Translations under genes and position numbers: made by a program
Shown here: one piece after another, positions 15,573-25,895 of the stretch
Layout: each line of letters begins with the position of its first letter
Numbering within the stretch: position 1 is the first letter of the stretch
NCBI GenBank assembly: GCA_015521565.1
Contig: WANX01000131.1
Location: 1-41,467 of the forward strand
Length of the DNA: 41,467 nt
Direction of reading: 5' to 3'
Source of the DNA: Candidatus Hydrothermarchaeota archaeon
Lineage (GTDB): Archaea; Hydrothermarchaeota; Hydrothermarchaeia; Hydrothermarchaeales; BMS3B
The notes under the pieces: model-generated
Told to the model about the DNA's origin: nothing
Seen by the model: the letters and a program-made list of their open reading frames with translations, nothing else
Databases searched by the model: none

Positions 15573-18275
15573 TCACTCCTTAAGGGCGGGAAGCACAATG
15601 ATGAAGGTGCTCCCCCTGCCAAGCTCGCTCTCCACGGTTATCTCACCGCCGTGACGCTTGATTATGCTGTGGCTTACAGCGAGCCCCAGGCCGGAGCCGT
15701 CCTTCTCCTTCGTGGTGAAGAAGGGGTCAAAGATTCGCGAGAGGTGCCTCTCCTCTATACCCACTCCAGTATCGCTTATCTTTATCTCCACTGAGCCGTC
15801 CCTGCTGCGCGTGGTTATGCGTATCTCTCCTCCCTGGGGCATGGCCTGGCAGGCGTTTGTTATAAGGTTCACCATCACCTGCTGAAGCATTGTCTTGTCT
15901 CCAGCCACCTTCGGAACTCTCCCCAGGCGTTTTACCACCCGCACGCGGTGACTTTCCATCACCTTCTCCATGAAGCCCAGCATCTCCTCTATTGCGGCGT
16001 TGATGTCCACCTCCTCGAAGTTCACAAAGCCCTCTCTGGAGAACTCCAGCAGCCCGCGGATTATCTGAGAGGCACGCTGCACCTGCTGGAGTATCATATC
16101 CACGTCCTCCTCTCTGGCTCTTCCGGCGTGCAGGTCCTCCTTTATGAGCTGCGCCAGCAGGTAGATGTTGTTGAGGGGATTGTTGAGCTCATGCGCTATG
16201 CCGGCGGCAAGCACACCAAGAGAGGCCAGCTTCTCTGAAATTATAATCTGGCGCTCCATCTGCTTCCGCTTGGTAACGTCCCTGGATATCGCCAGCACCA
16301 CCTTTCTGCCACGGAAGTCCATCAGGCGTGCACTCACCTCCACCGGGTAGCTGCTTCCATCTCTGCGGAGATGTTCCGACTCGAAGAAGATGCTCTTCTT
16401 CTCAAGCAGCTCCTTTATAGCCCCGGAAAACTGCTCCCTTCTCTCTTCAGGGATAATATCCTGAATCCTCATGTTGAGGAGCTCTTCCCTGGAGTATCCC
16501 AGCCGCTCAGCGGCGGCGCTGTTGACCTCGATTATCTTTCCCTCCAGGTCGTGCAGGAATATAGCATCAAGGGCGCTGTCTATAAGCGTGCGGTACTTCT
16601 CCTCACTCTCACGCAGCGCCGCGATGGCGCGCTTGCGCTCTATGGCAAAGGCAATGTGGCTCGCGATGGTGCTTGCAAGGCGTACCTCCTCTTCGGTGAA
16701 GTTGTGGGGGGTGTCGTAGTACGCCATGAACTTCCCCAGCAGCCTGTGCCTGTACACCAGAGGAAAAAAGCCCACCGCACGGATGCCTTCCTCCAGTATC
16801 GTGCTGCGCAGGGATTCGTCCAGCCCCTGCTCAGAGGCAACATCAGATATAAGCACCGGCTCCGGCTTCTTCTCGCCTCTCGGCCAGGGGCAGTGACCCT
16901 CCACCGCCCTCCTGTATCTCTTAGAAATACCGCGCCAGGCCTTGAAGCGAAGCCTGTTTCTGTCGAATAGCAGAATCGCCGCCCTGTCAGCGCGCAGAGC
17001 GCGCTGCAGCGCATTTAGCGCTTCCAGGTATATCTCCTCTATGGCTCTGGCCTTGCTCACCGCATCTGCCATCTGATATACCGCCTTGAGCTGCTCCACC
17101 CGTCTCCGCAGCGCCTTCTCTGCACGCTTGCGCTGGGTTATGTCCCTCATAATCGATATGAAGCCCTTCACTTCGCCCCTCCCATCCCTCAGTGCCGTTG
17201 TGGTGAGCTCCACGGGAAAGCGCTCTCCGCTCTTCTTCATCCTCTCCGTCTCGAAGCCGGAGATGTACCCCCGCTCTGAGGCGAGTTTCATGCAGTACTC
17301 CACTTCATCCCCCCGCTCCTGAGGCACAATTGCAGATATATGCCTGCCCATTATCTCCTCCCTGGTGTAGCCGAACAGTGCCTCCGCGTGGGCATTCCAG
17401 TAGGTTATCCTGCCCTCCAGGTCGAAGCTGCATATCGCCTCTGAAACGTTCTCCACTATGCTCGCCAGCATCTTCAGCTCTTCCTGTGCTTTCTTGATAT
17501 CGGTGATGTCTATTAGGTTACCCTGCACCGCAGGTCTGCCCCTGTATATTATGGGCACAGAGTACACCAGAGCATGCCGCTTCTCACCGTCCTTGCGCAC
17601 CCCTATAAACTCGAAGCGCGCAGGTCCCGCTTCCCCCCGCATCCTCTTCAGGGAGCCCTCCAGGATATGGCTGCTCTCGGGTGCGATCAGCCTCCGGAAG
17701 TCCATGCCCAGAAGCTCCTCCCTGGAGTAGCCGGTTATCTCGCACAGCTTCTGGTTCACAAACTTGAAAACGCAGTCCTGGATAATATATATCCCCGTAT
17801 GGGAGTTCTCCACCAGAGAGCGGTACTTCTCCTCACTCTCGCGCAGTGCCTCCTCCGCACGCTTGCGCTGGGTTATGTCCCGCATTATAACCTGTATCCC
17901 AACCACCCGACCGTTCTTTACAATGGGTCTCCCCCTCGCTTCCACCCAGAAGCTGCCACCCCGGGCATCTATTACCCTGTACTCCTGGAAACTGTCCGGG
18001 GACCTCCTGGTCTTCACAATATACCTCACCCTCTCCCGGAGTATGCGCCTGAACTCCGGGTGTATGAACTCCTCCACACGCCTGCCCAATATCTCAGTCC
18101 TGCTCAGCCCCACCTTTTCCTCAACGGCGCGGTTCACCTCCTCTATCACGCCGTCAAGATTGAAGATGACTATTAAATCGTTGGCATTTTCAAACAGCTC
18201 CCTGTACCTCTCCTCAGACTCCTTCAGTCTCTGCACAAGCTCTCTGAGCTCCGCATCGTCTCTGCCACAGCCCAT
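15573..18275 (-). CDS. Multi-PAS/GAF sensor histidine kinase (soluble)
   Basis: Repeated PAS/PAC modules (RDITQRKRAE), GAF-like region with FFPLVYRHRLLGKFMAYYDTPHNFTEEEVRLASTIASHIAFAIE, H-box LGVLAAGIAHELNNPLNNIYLLAQL, ATPase boxes LITNACQAMPQGG, DTGVGIEERHLSRIFDPFFTTKEKDGSGLGLAVSHSII. Confidence 0.96.
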   Translation of the reverse strand: MGCGRDDAELRELVQRLKESEERYRELFENANDLIVIFNLDGVIEEVNRAVEEKVGLSRTEILGRRVEEFIHPEFRRILRERVRYIVKTRRSPDSFQEYRVIDARGGSFWVEARGRPIVKNGRVVGIQVIMRDITQRKRAEEALRESEEKYRSLVENSHTGIYIIQDCVFKFVNQKLCEITGYSREELLGMDFRRLIAPESSHILEGSLKRMRGEAGPARFEFIGVRKDGEKRHALVYSVPIIYRGRPAVQGNLIDITDIKKAQEELKMLASIVENVSEAICSFDLEGRITYWNAHAEALFGYTREEIMGRHISAIVPQERGDEVEYCMKLASERGYISGFETERMKKSGERFPVELTTTALRDGRGEVKGFISIMRDITQRKRAEKALRRRVEQLKAVYQMADAVSKARAIEEIYLEALNALQRALRADRAAILLFDRNRLRFKAWRGISKRYRRAVEGHCPWPRGEKKPEPVLISDVASEQGLDESLRSTILEEGIRAVGFFPLVYRHRLLGKFMAYYDTPHNFTEEEVRLASTIASHIAFAIERKRAIAALRESEEKYRTLIDSALDAIFLHDLEGKIIEVNSAAAERLGYSREELLNMRIQDIIPEERREQFSGAIKELLEKKSIFFESEHLRRDGSSYPVEVSARLMDFRGRKVVLAISRDVTKRKQMERQIIISEKLASLGVLAAGIAHELNNPLNNIYLLAQLIKEDLHAGRAREEDVDMILQQVQRASQIIRGLLEFSREGFVNFEEVDINAAIEEMLGFMEKVMESHRVRVVKRLGRVPKVAGDKTMLQQVMVNLITNACQAMPQGGEIRITTRSRDGSVEIKISDTGVGIEERHLSRIFDPFFTTKEKDGSGLGLAVSHSIIKRHGGEITVESELGRGSTFIIVLPALKE

Positions 18276-18286
18276 CCATTCAAAAA

Positions 18287-18874
18287 TTAGCCTTCAAGCT
18301 TTTTAAACATTAAGTAGTAGAGGCACAAAAGGGCGGCAAGCGCAAACACCAGAGGGAGGCGCATCTCCACGGGCATGTCAACATCGCTGGGGTGGAGCTG
18401 CCAGGTGTCCAGACTGCGAAGCCGCAGATAGAGGAACAGATTTGCGATTAGCAGGAGCGCTGAGGCGACGGCAAGGAGTCCGGGCTCCCCCAGCCGGTGG
18501 AGAAGCAGGAGAACTAAAATCATACCGTAACTTATCACAAGGAAGTAGAATCTGGGCTCCTCTGCAATAAAGGCACCCCAGGTGACCATCTCAAAGAAGT
18601 AGATTACCACCAGGTTTGCCAGTGCAAATGGAAGCGCCACCACGGCAAGCCTGTGAGACGTCTGGCGGTATCTTTCTGTACTCAAAGACAACACCCCGAG
18701 AAGCGCCGCAAGGTAGAAGGAGCCAAGGGAGATGTAGAGCAGGGGCAGGTGCAGGTACAGCAGCTTGTAGCCCGCGCCCAGAAACTCCTCCTCCGGTGCG
18801 AGGTAGGCGAAAACATACGCTATTGCACCGAAAGCCAGAAAAGCCACAATGCAACGCCTTTCACTCACCCGCAC
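18287..18874 (-). CDS. CcmC/CcsA-like heme-handling cytochrome c assembly membrane protein
   Basis: Six hydrophobic segments; GYKLLYLHLPLLYISLGSFYLAALLGVLSL...FFEMVTWGAFIAEEPRFYFLVISYGMILVLLLL, LHPSDVDMPVEMRLPL; overlaps tgt by 14 bp. Confidence 0.5.
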   Translation of the reverse strand: MRVSERRCIVAFLAFGAIAYVFAYLAPEEEFLGAGYKLLYLHLPLLYISLGSFYLAALLGVLSLSTERYRQTSHRLAVVALPFALANLVVIYFFEMVTWGAFIAEEPRFYFLVISYGMILVLLLLHRLGEPGLLAVASALLLIANLFLYLRLRSLDTWQLHPSDVDMPVEMRLPLVFALAALLCLYYLMFKKLEG

Positions 18875-19970
18875 CTTTCCTGAACCTCCTCATGAAGTCC
18901 TTCACGAACTCGGTGAACTCACCGGAGCGAATCGCGCGCCTTGCATTGCGCATCAGACGCTGCATGAAGTGCAGGTTGTGCAGGGTTACAAGACGCATGC
19001 CCAGGGCCTCGCCGGCACGCATCAGGTGGCTCACATAGGCGCGGGTGTAGTTTCTGCAGGTGTAACAGGTGCATCCCTCTTCAAGCGGCTTCTCGCTTTT
19101 CAAATGCTTTGCCTTGGCGATGCTGTACTTCCCATGCCGGGTGTAGACTGCACTGTGCCGCGCATTGCGCGTTGGAAAGGCGGAGTCGAACACATCCACG
19201 CCCCTCCCTATCGCCTCAAGCACCTCCACGGGCGAGCCAAGGCCCATCAGGTAGCGCGGCTTTTCCGGAGGGAGGACTGAAATGCTAACCTCCAGCATCT
19301 CCAGCATTACGCTGTGGGGTTCACCTATGCTCAGCCCGCCTATGCCGTAGCCGTCGAAGTCCAGCTCCGCAAGCTGGGCGGCGCTCTCCCTGCGCAGGTC
19401 AGCGAAGGTTCCCCCCTGAGCTATGGCGAAGAGCAGCTGCTCATCGCAGGAGTGCGCCTCTTTAAACTGCCTCGCCCAGCGCGTGGTGCGCGCCACGCTC
19501 TCGGCGTAGCGCTCCCTTGCCTCGCCGTAGGGGGGGCAGTCGTCTAAAGTCAGCGCAACGTCGCTGCCAAGAGCCTGCTGCACCTCCATGCAGAGCTCGG
19601 GGGTGAAGAGGTGCCTCGACCTGTCGAAGGGGGAGCGAAAAGCTATGCCGCGCCCTGTAAATTCGGGACAGAACTCCCTCCTGAGGGCCTGGAAGCCGCC
19701 GGAGTCGGTGAAGATGGTGCGGTGGAAGTTCATGAAGCTGTGAAGCCCCCCCTGCTCTGCTATGACCTCCACCCCGGGCTTGAGGTAGAGCACCAGGGCG
19801 TTGCATATAATCGCCTCATAGCCAAGCTCGAGCACTTCTTCGCTGGCGAGGGTTTTTACACTTGCCTTCGTTGCCACGGGCAGGAAGCAGGGGGTTTCGA
19901 CTTCACCATGAGCGGTGCGCAGCTTACCCGCCCTTGCCCTTCCGTCTTCGCAGGAGATGGAGAAGCTCAT
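18861..19970 (-). CDS. tgt: tRNA-guanine transglycosylase, bacterial type
   Basis: ETPCFLPVATKASVKTLASEEV, FTDSGGFQALRRE, TLDDCPPYGEARE, FDGYGIGGLSIGEP, DSAFPTRNARH, CTCYTCRNYTRAYVSHLMRAGEALGMRLVTLHNLHF zinc site. Confidence 0.93.
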   Translation of the reverse strand: MSFSISCEDGRARAGKLRTAHGEVETPCFLPVATKASVKTLASEEVLELGYEAIICNALVLYLKPGVEVIAEQGGLHSFMNFHRTIFTDSGGFQALRREFCPEFTGRGIAFRSPFDRSRHLFTPELCMEVQQALGSDVALTLDDCPPYGEARERYAESVARTTRWARQFKEAHSCDEQLLFAIAQGGTFADLRRESAAQLAELDFDGYGIGGLSIGEPHSVMLEMLEVSISVLPPEKPRYLMGLGSPVEVLEAIGRGVDVFDSAFPTRNARHSAVYTRHGKYSIAKAKHLKSEKPLEEGCTCYTCRNYTRAYVSHLMRAGEALGMRLVTLHNLHFMQRLMRNARRAIRSGEFTEFVKDFMRRFRKGAGE

Positions 19971-20039
19971 CCCCCTTTAAATGCGAAGGAACGTCAGCAA
20001 AGCTCTGCCACTATCAGATATCTGCAGCCTTCTGCATGC

Positions 20040-20069
20040 TGCCAGCTGCCAGCATGATGCCAGCTGCCA
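20040..20069 (+). repeat. Direct repeat TGCCAGCTGCCA x2 (four TGCCA half-sites) upstream of TATA box
   Basis: TGCCAGCTGCCA at 20040-20051 and 20058-20069, GCATGA spacer, 18-bp period; TATA-like cttatattta follows at 20075-20084. Confidence 0.6.
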
Positions 20070-20097
20070 AAACCCTTATATTTATGCTTCTGATATA

Positions 20098-22098
20098 ATG
20101 AACATAGTGTTCTATATGATGGAAAAGGGTGGTAGAATATCGGAGATTCTTGCAAGGAATCTCAGCTCCCTGCGGAAGGAGAGAGGGATTTCACTCAGCG
20201 GTTTAGCGGAAAAAGCCGGAATTTCGAAATCTACGCTTTCTTCTCTGGAGGCCGGGGAAGCAAACCCCACCATCTCTACGCTATGGGCGCTGGCAGACGC
20301 TCTGGGCGTGCCATTCGGCGTGCTGGTTTCTGAAAGAATAGGTGGAAGTGCTGAGGTTGGGGAAGCCGGCGTAAACGTTCGTCTTATCGAACACTCAGAG
20401 GGCGAACCAAGGATCGAGGTATATTTAATGCGAATTGAGGCAAATTGCAGGCGAGAGGCGGCGCCGCATGTTCCCGGGGTGAGGGAGAGGATACTTGTGA
20501 TTGATGGTCGCATGCTCGCTGGTCCGCTCAGCTCTCCGAGCCTCGTTAAGGCCGGGGAGGTATTTTCCTTCAGGGGAGACGAGCCCCACGTTTACATCGC
20601 CCTGGACAAACCAGCCACAGCACTGGTTTCTGTTGAGTATCCAAAAGGAGAAGTTCGCACCGACCGCTATACCATACTATTCCCTTTGCCGCGAGGGGAT
20701 GCAGGGTGGGAAGGTATATCCGTTACGCTCCGCCGGGCATTGGAAGAAGTGGCACTGGGGATTCCGGTGCTGAGGGTAAAGTTGCACTCTCCAGAAGAAC
20801 CCATGCCAGAAGCGGTGGACAGGCTTGTCCAGCAGCTGAGGAAGCTGCAGAATCCCCGCTTCAAGCTACCCATCCGATTTTTCATCGTGATGGAGGAGGA
20901 CGGTCTCTCGGTGTTTATCTTTGCATGCCCCCGGGGGAGGGTGCAGCTGGGATTGCAGCCCGGGGGAAAGGGGGCTCTTGGACAGGCGGCAAGAGTGGCC
21001 AGATTAATGTTTAAAAACAGGCTCTCGGAGCAGGAGCAGAGACTGTTGCGCGGGCTGGTGGGGGGAGAATCCCCCACTCTAAGTGCACTTGCCGCCGAGA
21101 TATTGCTGCATCACGGGCATCCGGCTGTTCCTCCCTCTGTGCTCCGGTTCTTGGACGTAAAAGGGATGAATACCGGCAGTGACATGAAATCACGCCTTTT
21201 CGACCACAGGGTAAGTTGCAGCCCCTATAAGGCGCTTCACCCTGCCCATGCGCTGCAATCATTGACGCTTGCTCACCTGCTAAACAAAACCTTTGAGGGA
21301 GCGTCAGTATCAGCCGTGCATGTGGGAACCGGACCGGGGCTTCACCTACGAATGCTTCTGGAACTTTACCCGCCTTTAAAGGTTGTTGCAGTTGAACCCA
21401 GTGCTGCAGCATGCGAGTATCTAAGGCGCAGCGTGGTGGATGGCCTTGAGGTAAACCTCATTCAAAGCGACTTTCTGAGGGCAGAGCCCGGCCATCGATT
21501 TCCGGTTGTGATATCGGTGGGTGCTTCCCATCATATCACCACCCCTTTCTTTCTGCAGAAGGCATGTGAGCTGCTTCATGACGGGGGTCTTTTACTGGTG
21601 GCGGATGAGTTTTTGTCACCCTATACAACAGCTTCGGAGCGAAACAGAGAGCTTATCAAACACCATTCCGTCTGCATGCTTGCAACGCTTTTCGATGTCC
21701 CCCATGGTGTCAGGGATAAAATCGCTCCTGAGGAGCTGGAGCTTGTGGATATGCTGGGCAGAGAGGTGCCACTTCTCGCCTACGAGGCGGAGTGCGGTGA
21801 GGTGGACTCGGCGACTGCCAGAGCCCGGGAGCTTTTCAGCAAGGTGGGGGAGCTGCACCTTCCCGCCGCTCCCTCTCATGAGCTGCTTGCCTACTACCGC
21901 TTTCAGATACTTGAGCTTGAAGCCCTGGTGGCAGGACTCGATTATGAGGCAGAGCTGAAGACCTATCCAGAGCGCTTCTTAACACTGGCCGAATGCTCGG
22001 GCTTCAGGTTAATGGAGCATTGCAGGGTTTATGCCACCTCTGGATATGGTGAGATGGACGGAGGTACCCATGTTTTTGCGCTCAGGAAGGAAGCGTAG
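20098..22098 (+). CDS. XRE-family HTH + cupin + SAM-dependent methyltransferase fusion (start uncertain: 20098, 20116 or 20119)
   Basis: HTH NLSSLRKERGISLSGLAEKAGISKSTLSSLEAGEANPTISTLWALADALGVP; cupin PHVPGVRERILVIDGRM...LVKAGEVFSFRGDEPHVYIAL; methyltransferase VSAVHVGTGPGLHLRMLLELYPPLKVVAVEPSAAACEYLRR...VVISVGASHHI; single uninterrupted frame. Confidence 0.88.
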   Translation: MNIVFYMMEKGGRISEILARNLSSLRKERGISLSGLAEKAGISKSTLSSLEAGEANPTISTLWALADALGVPFGVLVSERIGGSAEVGEAGVNVRLIEHSEGEPRIEVYLMRIEANCRREAAPHVPGVRERILVIDGRMLAGPLSSPSLVKAGEVFSFRGDEPHVYIALDKPATALVSVEYPKGEVRTDRYTILFPLPRGDAGWEGISVTLRRALEEVALGIPVLRVKLHSPEEPMPEAVDRLVQQLRKLQNPRFKLPIRFFIVMEEDGLSVFIFACPRGRVQLGLQPGGKGALGQAARVARLMFKNRLSEQEQRLLRGLVGGESPTLSALAAEILLHHGHPAVPPSVLRFLDVKGMNTGSDMKSRLFDHRVSCSPYKALHPAHALQSLTLAHLLNKTFEGASVSAVHVGTGPGLHLRMLLELYPPLKVVAVEPSAAACEYLRRSVVDGLEVNLIQSDFLRAEPGHRFPVVISVGASHHITTPFFLQKACELLHDGGLLLVADEFLSPYTTASERNRELIKHHSVCMLATLFDVPHGVRDKIAPEELELVDMLGREVPLLAYEAECGEVDSATARARELFSKVGELHLPAAPSHELLAYYRFQILELEALVAGLDYEAELKTYPERFLTLAECSGFRLMEHCRVYATSGYGEMDGGTHVFALRKEA

Positions 22099-22783
22099 CG
22101 CCCTTGGAAACTTTGTCAGGGGGGTTGAAGCCAGCTTTCCGATAGTTCTCGGATATCTACCTGTGGCTGTAGCCTTCGGAATATCAGCCGCCGGAGCTGG
22201 CATGAGCACAGGTGAGAGTGTGCTGGTCTCTGCCCTGATTTTTGCCGGTGCAAGTCAGTTCTCATTTGTCGGTCTTATTGGTGCAGGCACGCCCATCGCC
22301 ATTGCCACCGTCACATCTCTTGCACTTAACCTTCGCCACATTCTTTACGGTCCTCTGGTGGCGAGATTTTTAAGCCGCCCGAGGCTGCACCACGCTCTTC
22401 CGCTCGCCTTCGGCCTTACCGACGAGGTTTTTGCAACCGCCCTGGTGCGGCTCGAGAAGATTGACAGCAGCGCACGAATGTTCTGGCTTCTGGGGCTGGA
22501 AGCGGGGGCATACCTCTCATGGGTTGCAGGAACTTTTGCAGGTGCTGCGGGCGGAGAGCTACTGCTGCTGGCGTCACCATCCTTCGCTCCGCTCATGTCG
22601 TTTGCGCTGCCCGCACTGTTTGCTGCTCTTCTGCTTCCCCTGCTCAGAGGGGACACCCTGTATGCTGCAGTCACCGGTGCAGCTATTGCGCTAACAGCCT
22701 TTCTGCTGGGATTTACGGCAATGGGAGTACTATTTGCGGGTATTCTGGGCCCGCTGTTTGCCATTGCTGTCAGGAGGAGATAG
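22070..22783 (+). CDS. azlC: AzlC-family branched-chain amino acid exporter large subunit
   Basis: FVRGVEASFPIVLGYLPVAVAFGISAAGAGMS...SALIFAGASQFSFVGLIGAGTPIAIATVTSLALNLRHILYGP; ATG preceded by ggaggt. Confidence 0.93.
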   Translation: MFLRSGRKRSALGNFVRGVEASFPIVLGYLPVAVAFGISAAGAGMSTGESVLVSALIFAGASQFSFVGLIGAGTPIAIATVTSLALNLRHILYGPLVARFLSRPRLHHALPLAFGLTDEVFATALVRLEKIDSSARMFWLLGLEAGAYLSWVAGTFAGAAGGELLLLASPSFAPLMSFALPALFAALLLPLLRGDTLYAAVTGAAIALTAFLLGFTAMGVLFAGILGPLFAIAVRRR

Positions 22784-22785
22784 GG

Positions 22786-23136
22786 GTGGAAGGGGATGTA
22801 TTTGCGGCGATGCTGATTGTGGCTGCAGGAACCTATGTGATGCGTGCAGTGCCCCTCGCCATTGCAGTCGCCAGCCGCAGCAGAATTTTTACACCGGATG
22901 CGAGCGGGCTTCTGAGCATGATGGCTGCTTCATTGATTTCAGCGCTCCTGGTGGTGTCAGCTATGCCGGAACAGCAGAACCTTGCACCACGGGAGCTGCT
23001 GGCACGCACAATCGCAATTATTGCCGTGTTTTTATCCCAGCTCCGATGGAGGAATCTGGGAGTGGCTGTTGTTAGCGGCGTGGCGGTATATGCTGTTTTG
23101 CGGTTTTTTGTAGAATGCCTGGAAAAAGCTTATTAA
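22786..23136 (+). CDS. azlD: AzlD-family small membrane subunit (GTG start)
   Basis: Translated from GTG at 22786: MEGDVFAAMLIVAAGTYVMRAVPLAIAVASRSRIFTPDASGLLSMMAASLISALLVVSAMPE...; directly follows azlC. Confidence 0.85.
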   Translation: MEGDVFAAMLIVAAGTYVMRAVPLAIAVASRSRIFTPDASGLLSMMAASLISALLVVSAMPEQQNLAPRELLARTIAIIAVFLSQLRWRNLGVAVVSGVAVYAVLRFFVECLEKAY

Positions 23137-23269
23137 GGTAGCGTCCAGACTGTTATCTGTTGTTGTGGAGTTGTTCCCCCTTTACCCTGCTCTTACGGCT
23201 AATGAGGTCTAAAAACTGAGATGCAGGTTCTGCAGGGGAATTAAAAAAGCATGGCAGGAGGAGAATTTC

Positions 23270-24444
<1,175 letters not shown>

Positions 24445-24448
<4 letters not shown>

Positions 24449-25497
24449 CCCTCACCCTTCACGAAGATGCGCACAAAGCCCAGGGCTGCAAAAACCACCA
24501 CCGGACCCAGGAGGATGCCCTTCGCACCCAGGCTTGCGGTGCCCGCAATGAAGCCTATAAGAAGGGGCACAACCGGCACCCTTCCTGAGACGCTGGCAAC
24601 AAGCGGGCGGATTACAATATCAGGCAGCACACTTAGCACAGCAACGCAGGTTATGAAGAAGAAGGCGGCTTTGGCTGTGCCATAGGCAAGGTAGAGGTAG
24701 CCCGTCATGGGCGCGTAAACCAGCCATCCCCCCACGATGGGGATAAGGGTGAGCACCCCGGTGAGTGCCGCCAGCAGGCCGGTGAAGGGCACTGAAAAAG
24801 TGCTGTACACAGCGTAGGCGAGCAGGCCTGTGAAGAGGGCCGTGAGGAAGATGCTGTACACTATCTGCCTGAGCAGCGCATCGAGATAGCTGAAGTAGGC
24901 AACCACGCGCCTGTCGCCGAGATGGGTGGCAGCATCTGCAATTTCTTCAGCCTTTGTGAGGAGATACAGCGCTACCAGCACCCCCAGAAACATCTGAAAG
25001 AGGGCACCTCCCAGCGCTTTGAAGAAGCCCACAAACAGAGCAGCAAGACTCTGGAGAAGCGAACCATAGCCGGTGAAGCTTGTGAGAAGCTGCTGAAGCT
25101 CTTCAATGCTCAGCTCCTGAATCCTGGACAGCTCCTCCTGGAGCAGGGCCACATACTCCTGAATGTTTATGCCAGCAAGTGCCAGCAGCTGCCTGGCCTC
25201 GGGGGTGGAGAGAAGGCTCACCGCCTCGGAGGCAACTCTGTATATAACAAAGGAGAAGAAGACCATGCCGGGAAGAAGTACAAAAAGCACAGTCAGCAGC
25301 ATTGCCAGCCATCTTCGCTTCAAACGTGCTTCAAGCCGCGACTCCACAGGGTATAGCAGGTAGAAGACCACCAGCGCAATGAGCAGCGCGGGGTATATTG
25401 GGCTGAGAACATAGAGAAGGAGGAGAAAGCCGAGGAGCACCACACCTGCGAGCAGCGGCTCAAGCACTCCTCTTCTGCTCAGAACCTCCTCAGCCAC
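24445..25497 (-). CDS. AI-2E family transporter/permease (UPF0118-like)
   Basis: Hydrophobic helices; [50 protein letters not shown]...[17 protein letters not shown]; start approximated at GTG 25497. Confidence 0.88.
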
Positions 25498-25679
25498 TCC
25501 ACGACCTCCTCTATAGTCTGGTTCAGAATCGCTTCTGTACTGTTTGCCAGCGCCATTGCAGCTGTCCTGGTCAGCTGGTTGTAGGCCCACACCACAATCA
25601 CCACTGCGACAAGCACTCCCCCCAGCATGAGGATGTACTCCAGAGACACCTGGGCAGCCCTGCTTTTATACGGATTCAT
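25479..25679 (-). CDS. Class III signal peptide (type IV pilin-like) small protein
   Basis: MNPYKSRAAQVSLEYILMLGGVLVAVVIVVWAYNQLTRTAA: QxSxEYxxL motif followed by hydrophobic helix. Confidence 0.85.
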   Translation of the reverse strand: MNPYKSRAAQVSLEYILMLGGVLVAVVIVVWAYNQLTRTAAMALANSTEAILNQTIEEVVEWLRRF

Positions 25680-25895
25680 GTGAAACAAGTGTATGTTTTA
25701 TTTAATGCATTTGAAAAAGCTTTCTGAAATCAGCCACAGGAGCTACTCCGGCTCTATGCCCAGAAGCCCTCTTGCAGGGATGCCGATACCGTGGGTGACA
25801 GCTACAACGCCCGGCGGAATTATCGGGATTGCACTGAGAATTAAAGGCCTGGGTATAGAAAGGTTCTCAAAGAGGAAATAGGGGATGAGAAGAAA

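Noticed and set aside
23137-23269. Possible box C/D RNA (taatgag...actga) upstream of argG
   Set aside because: C box deviates from RUGAUGA and no convincing C'/D' pair or terminal stem is visible.
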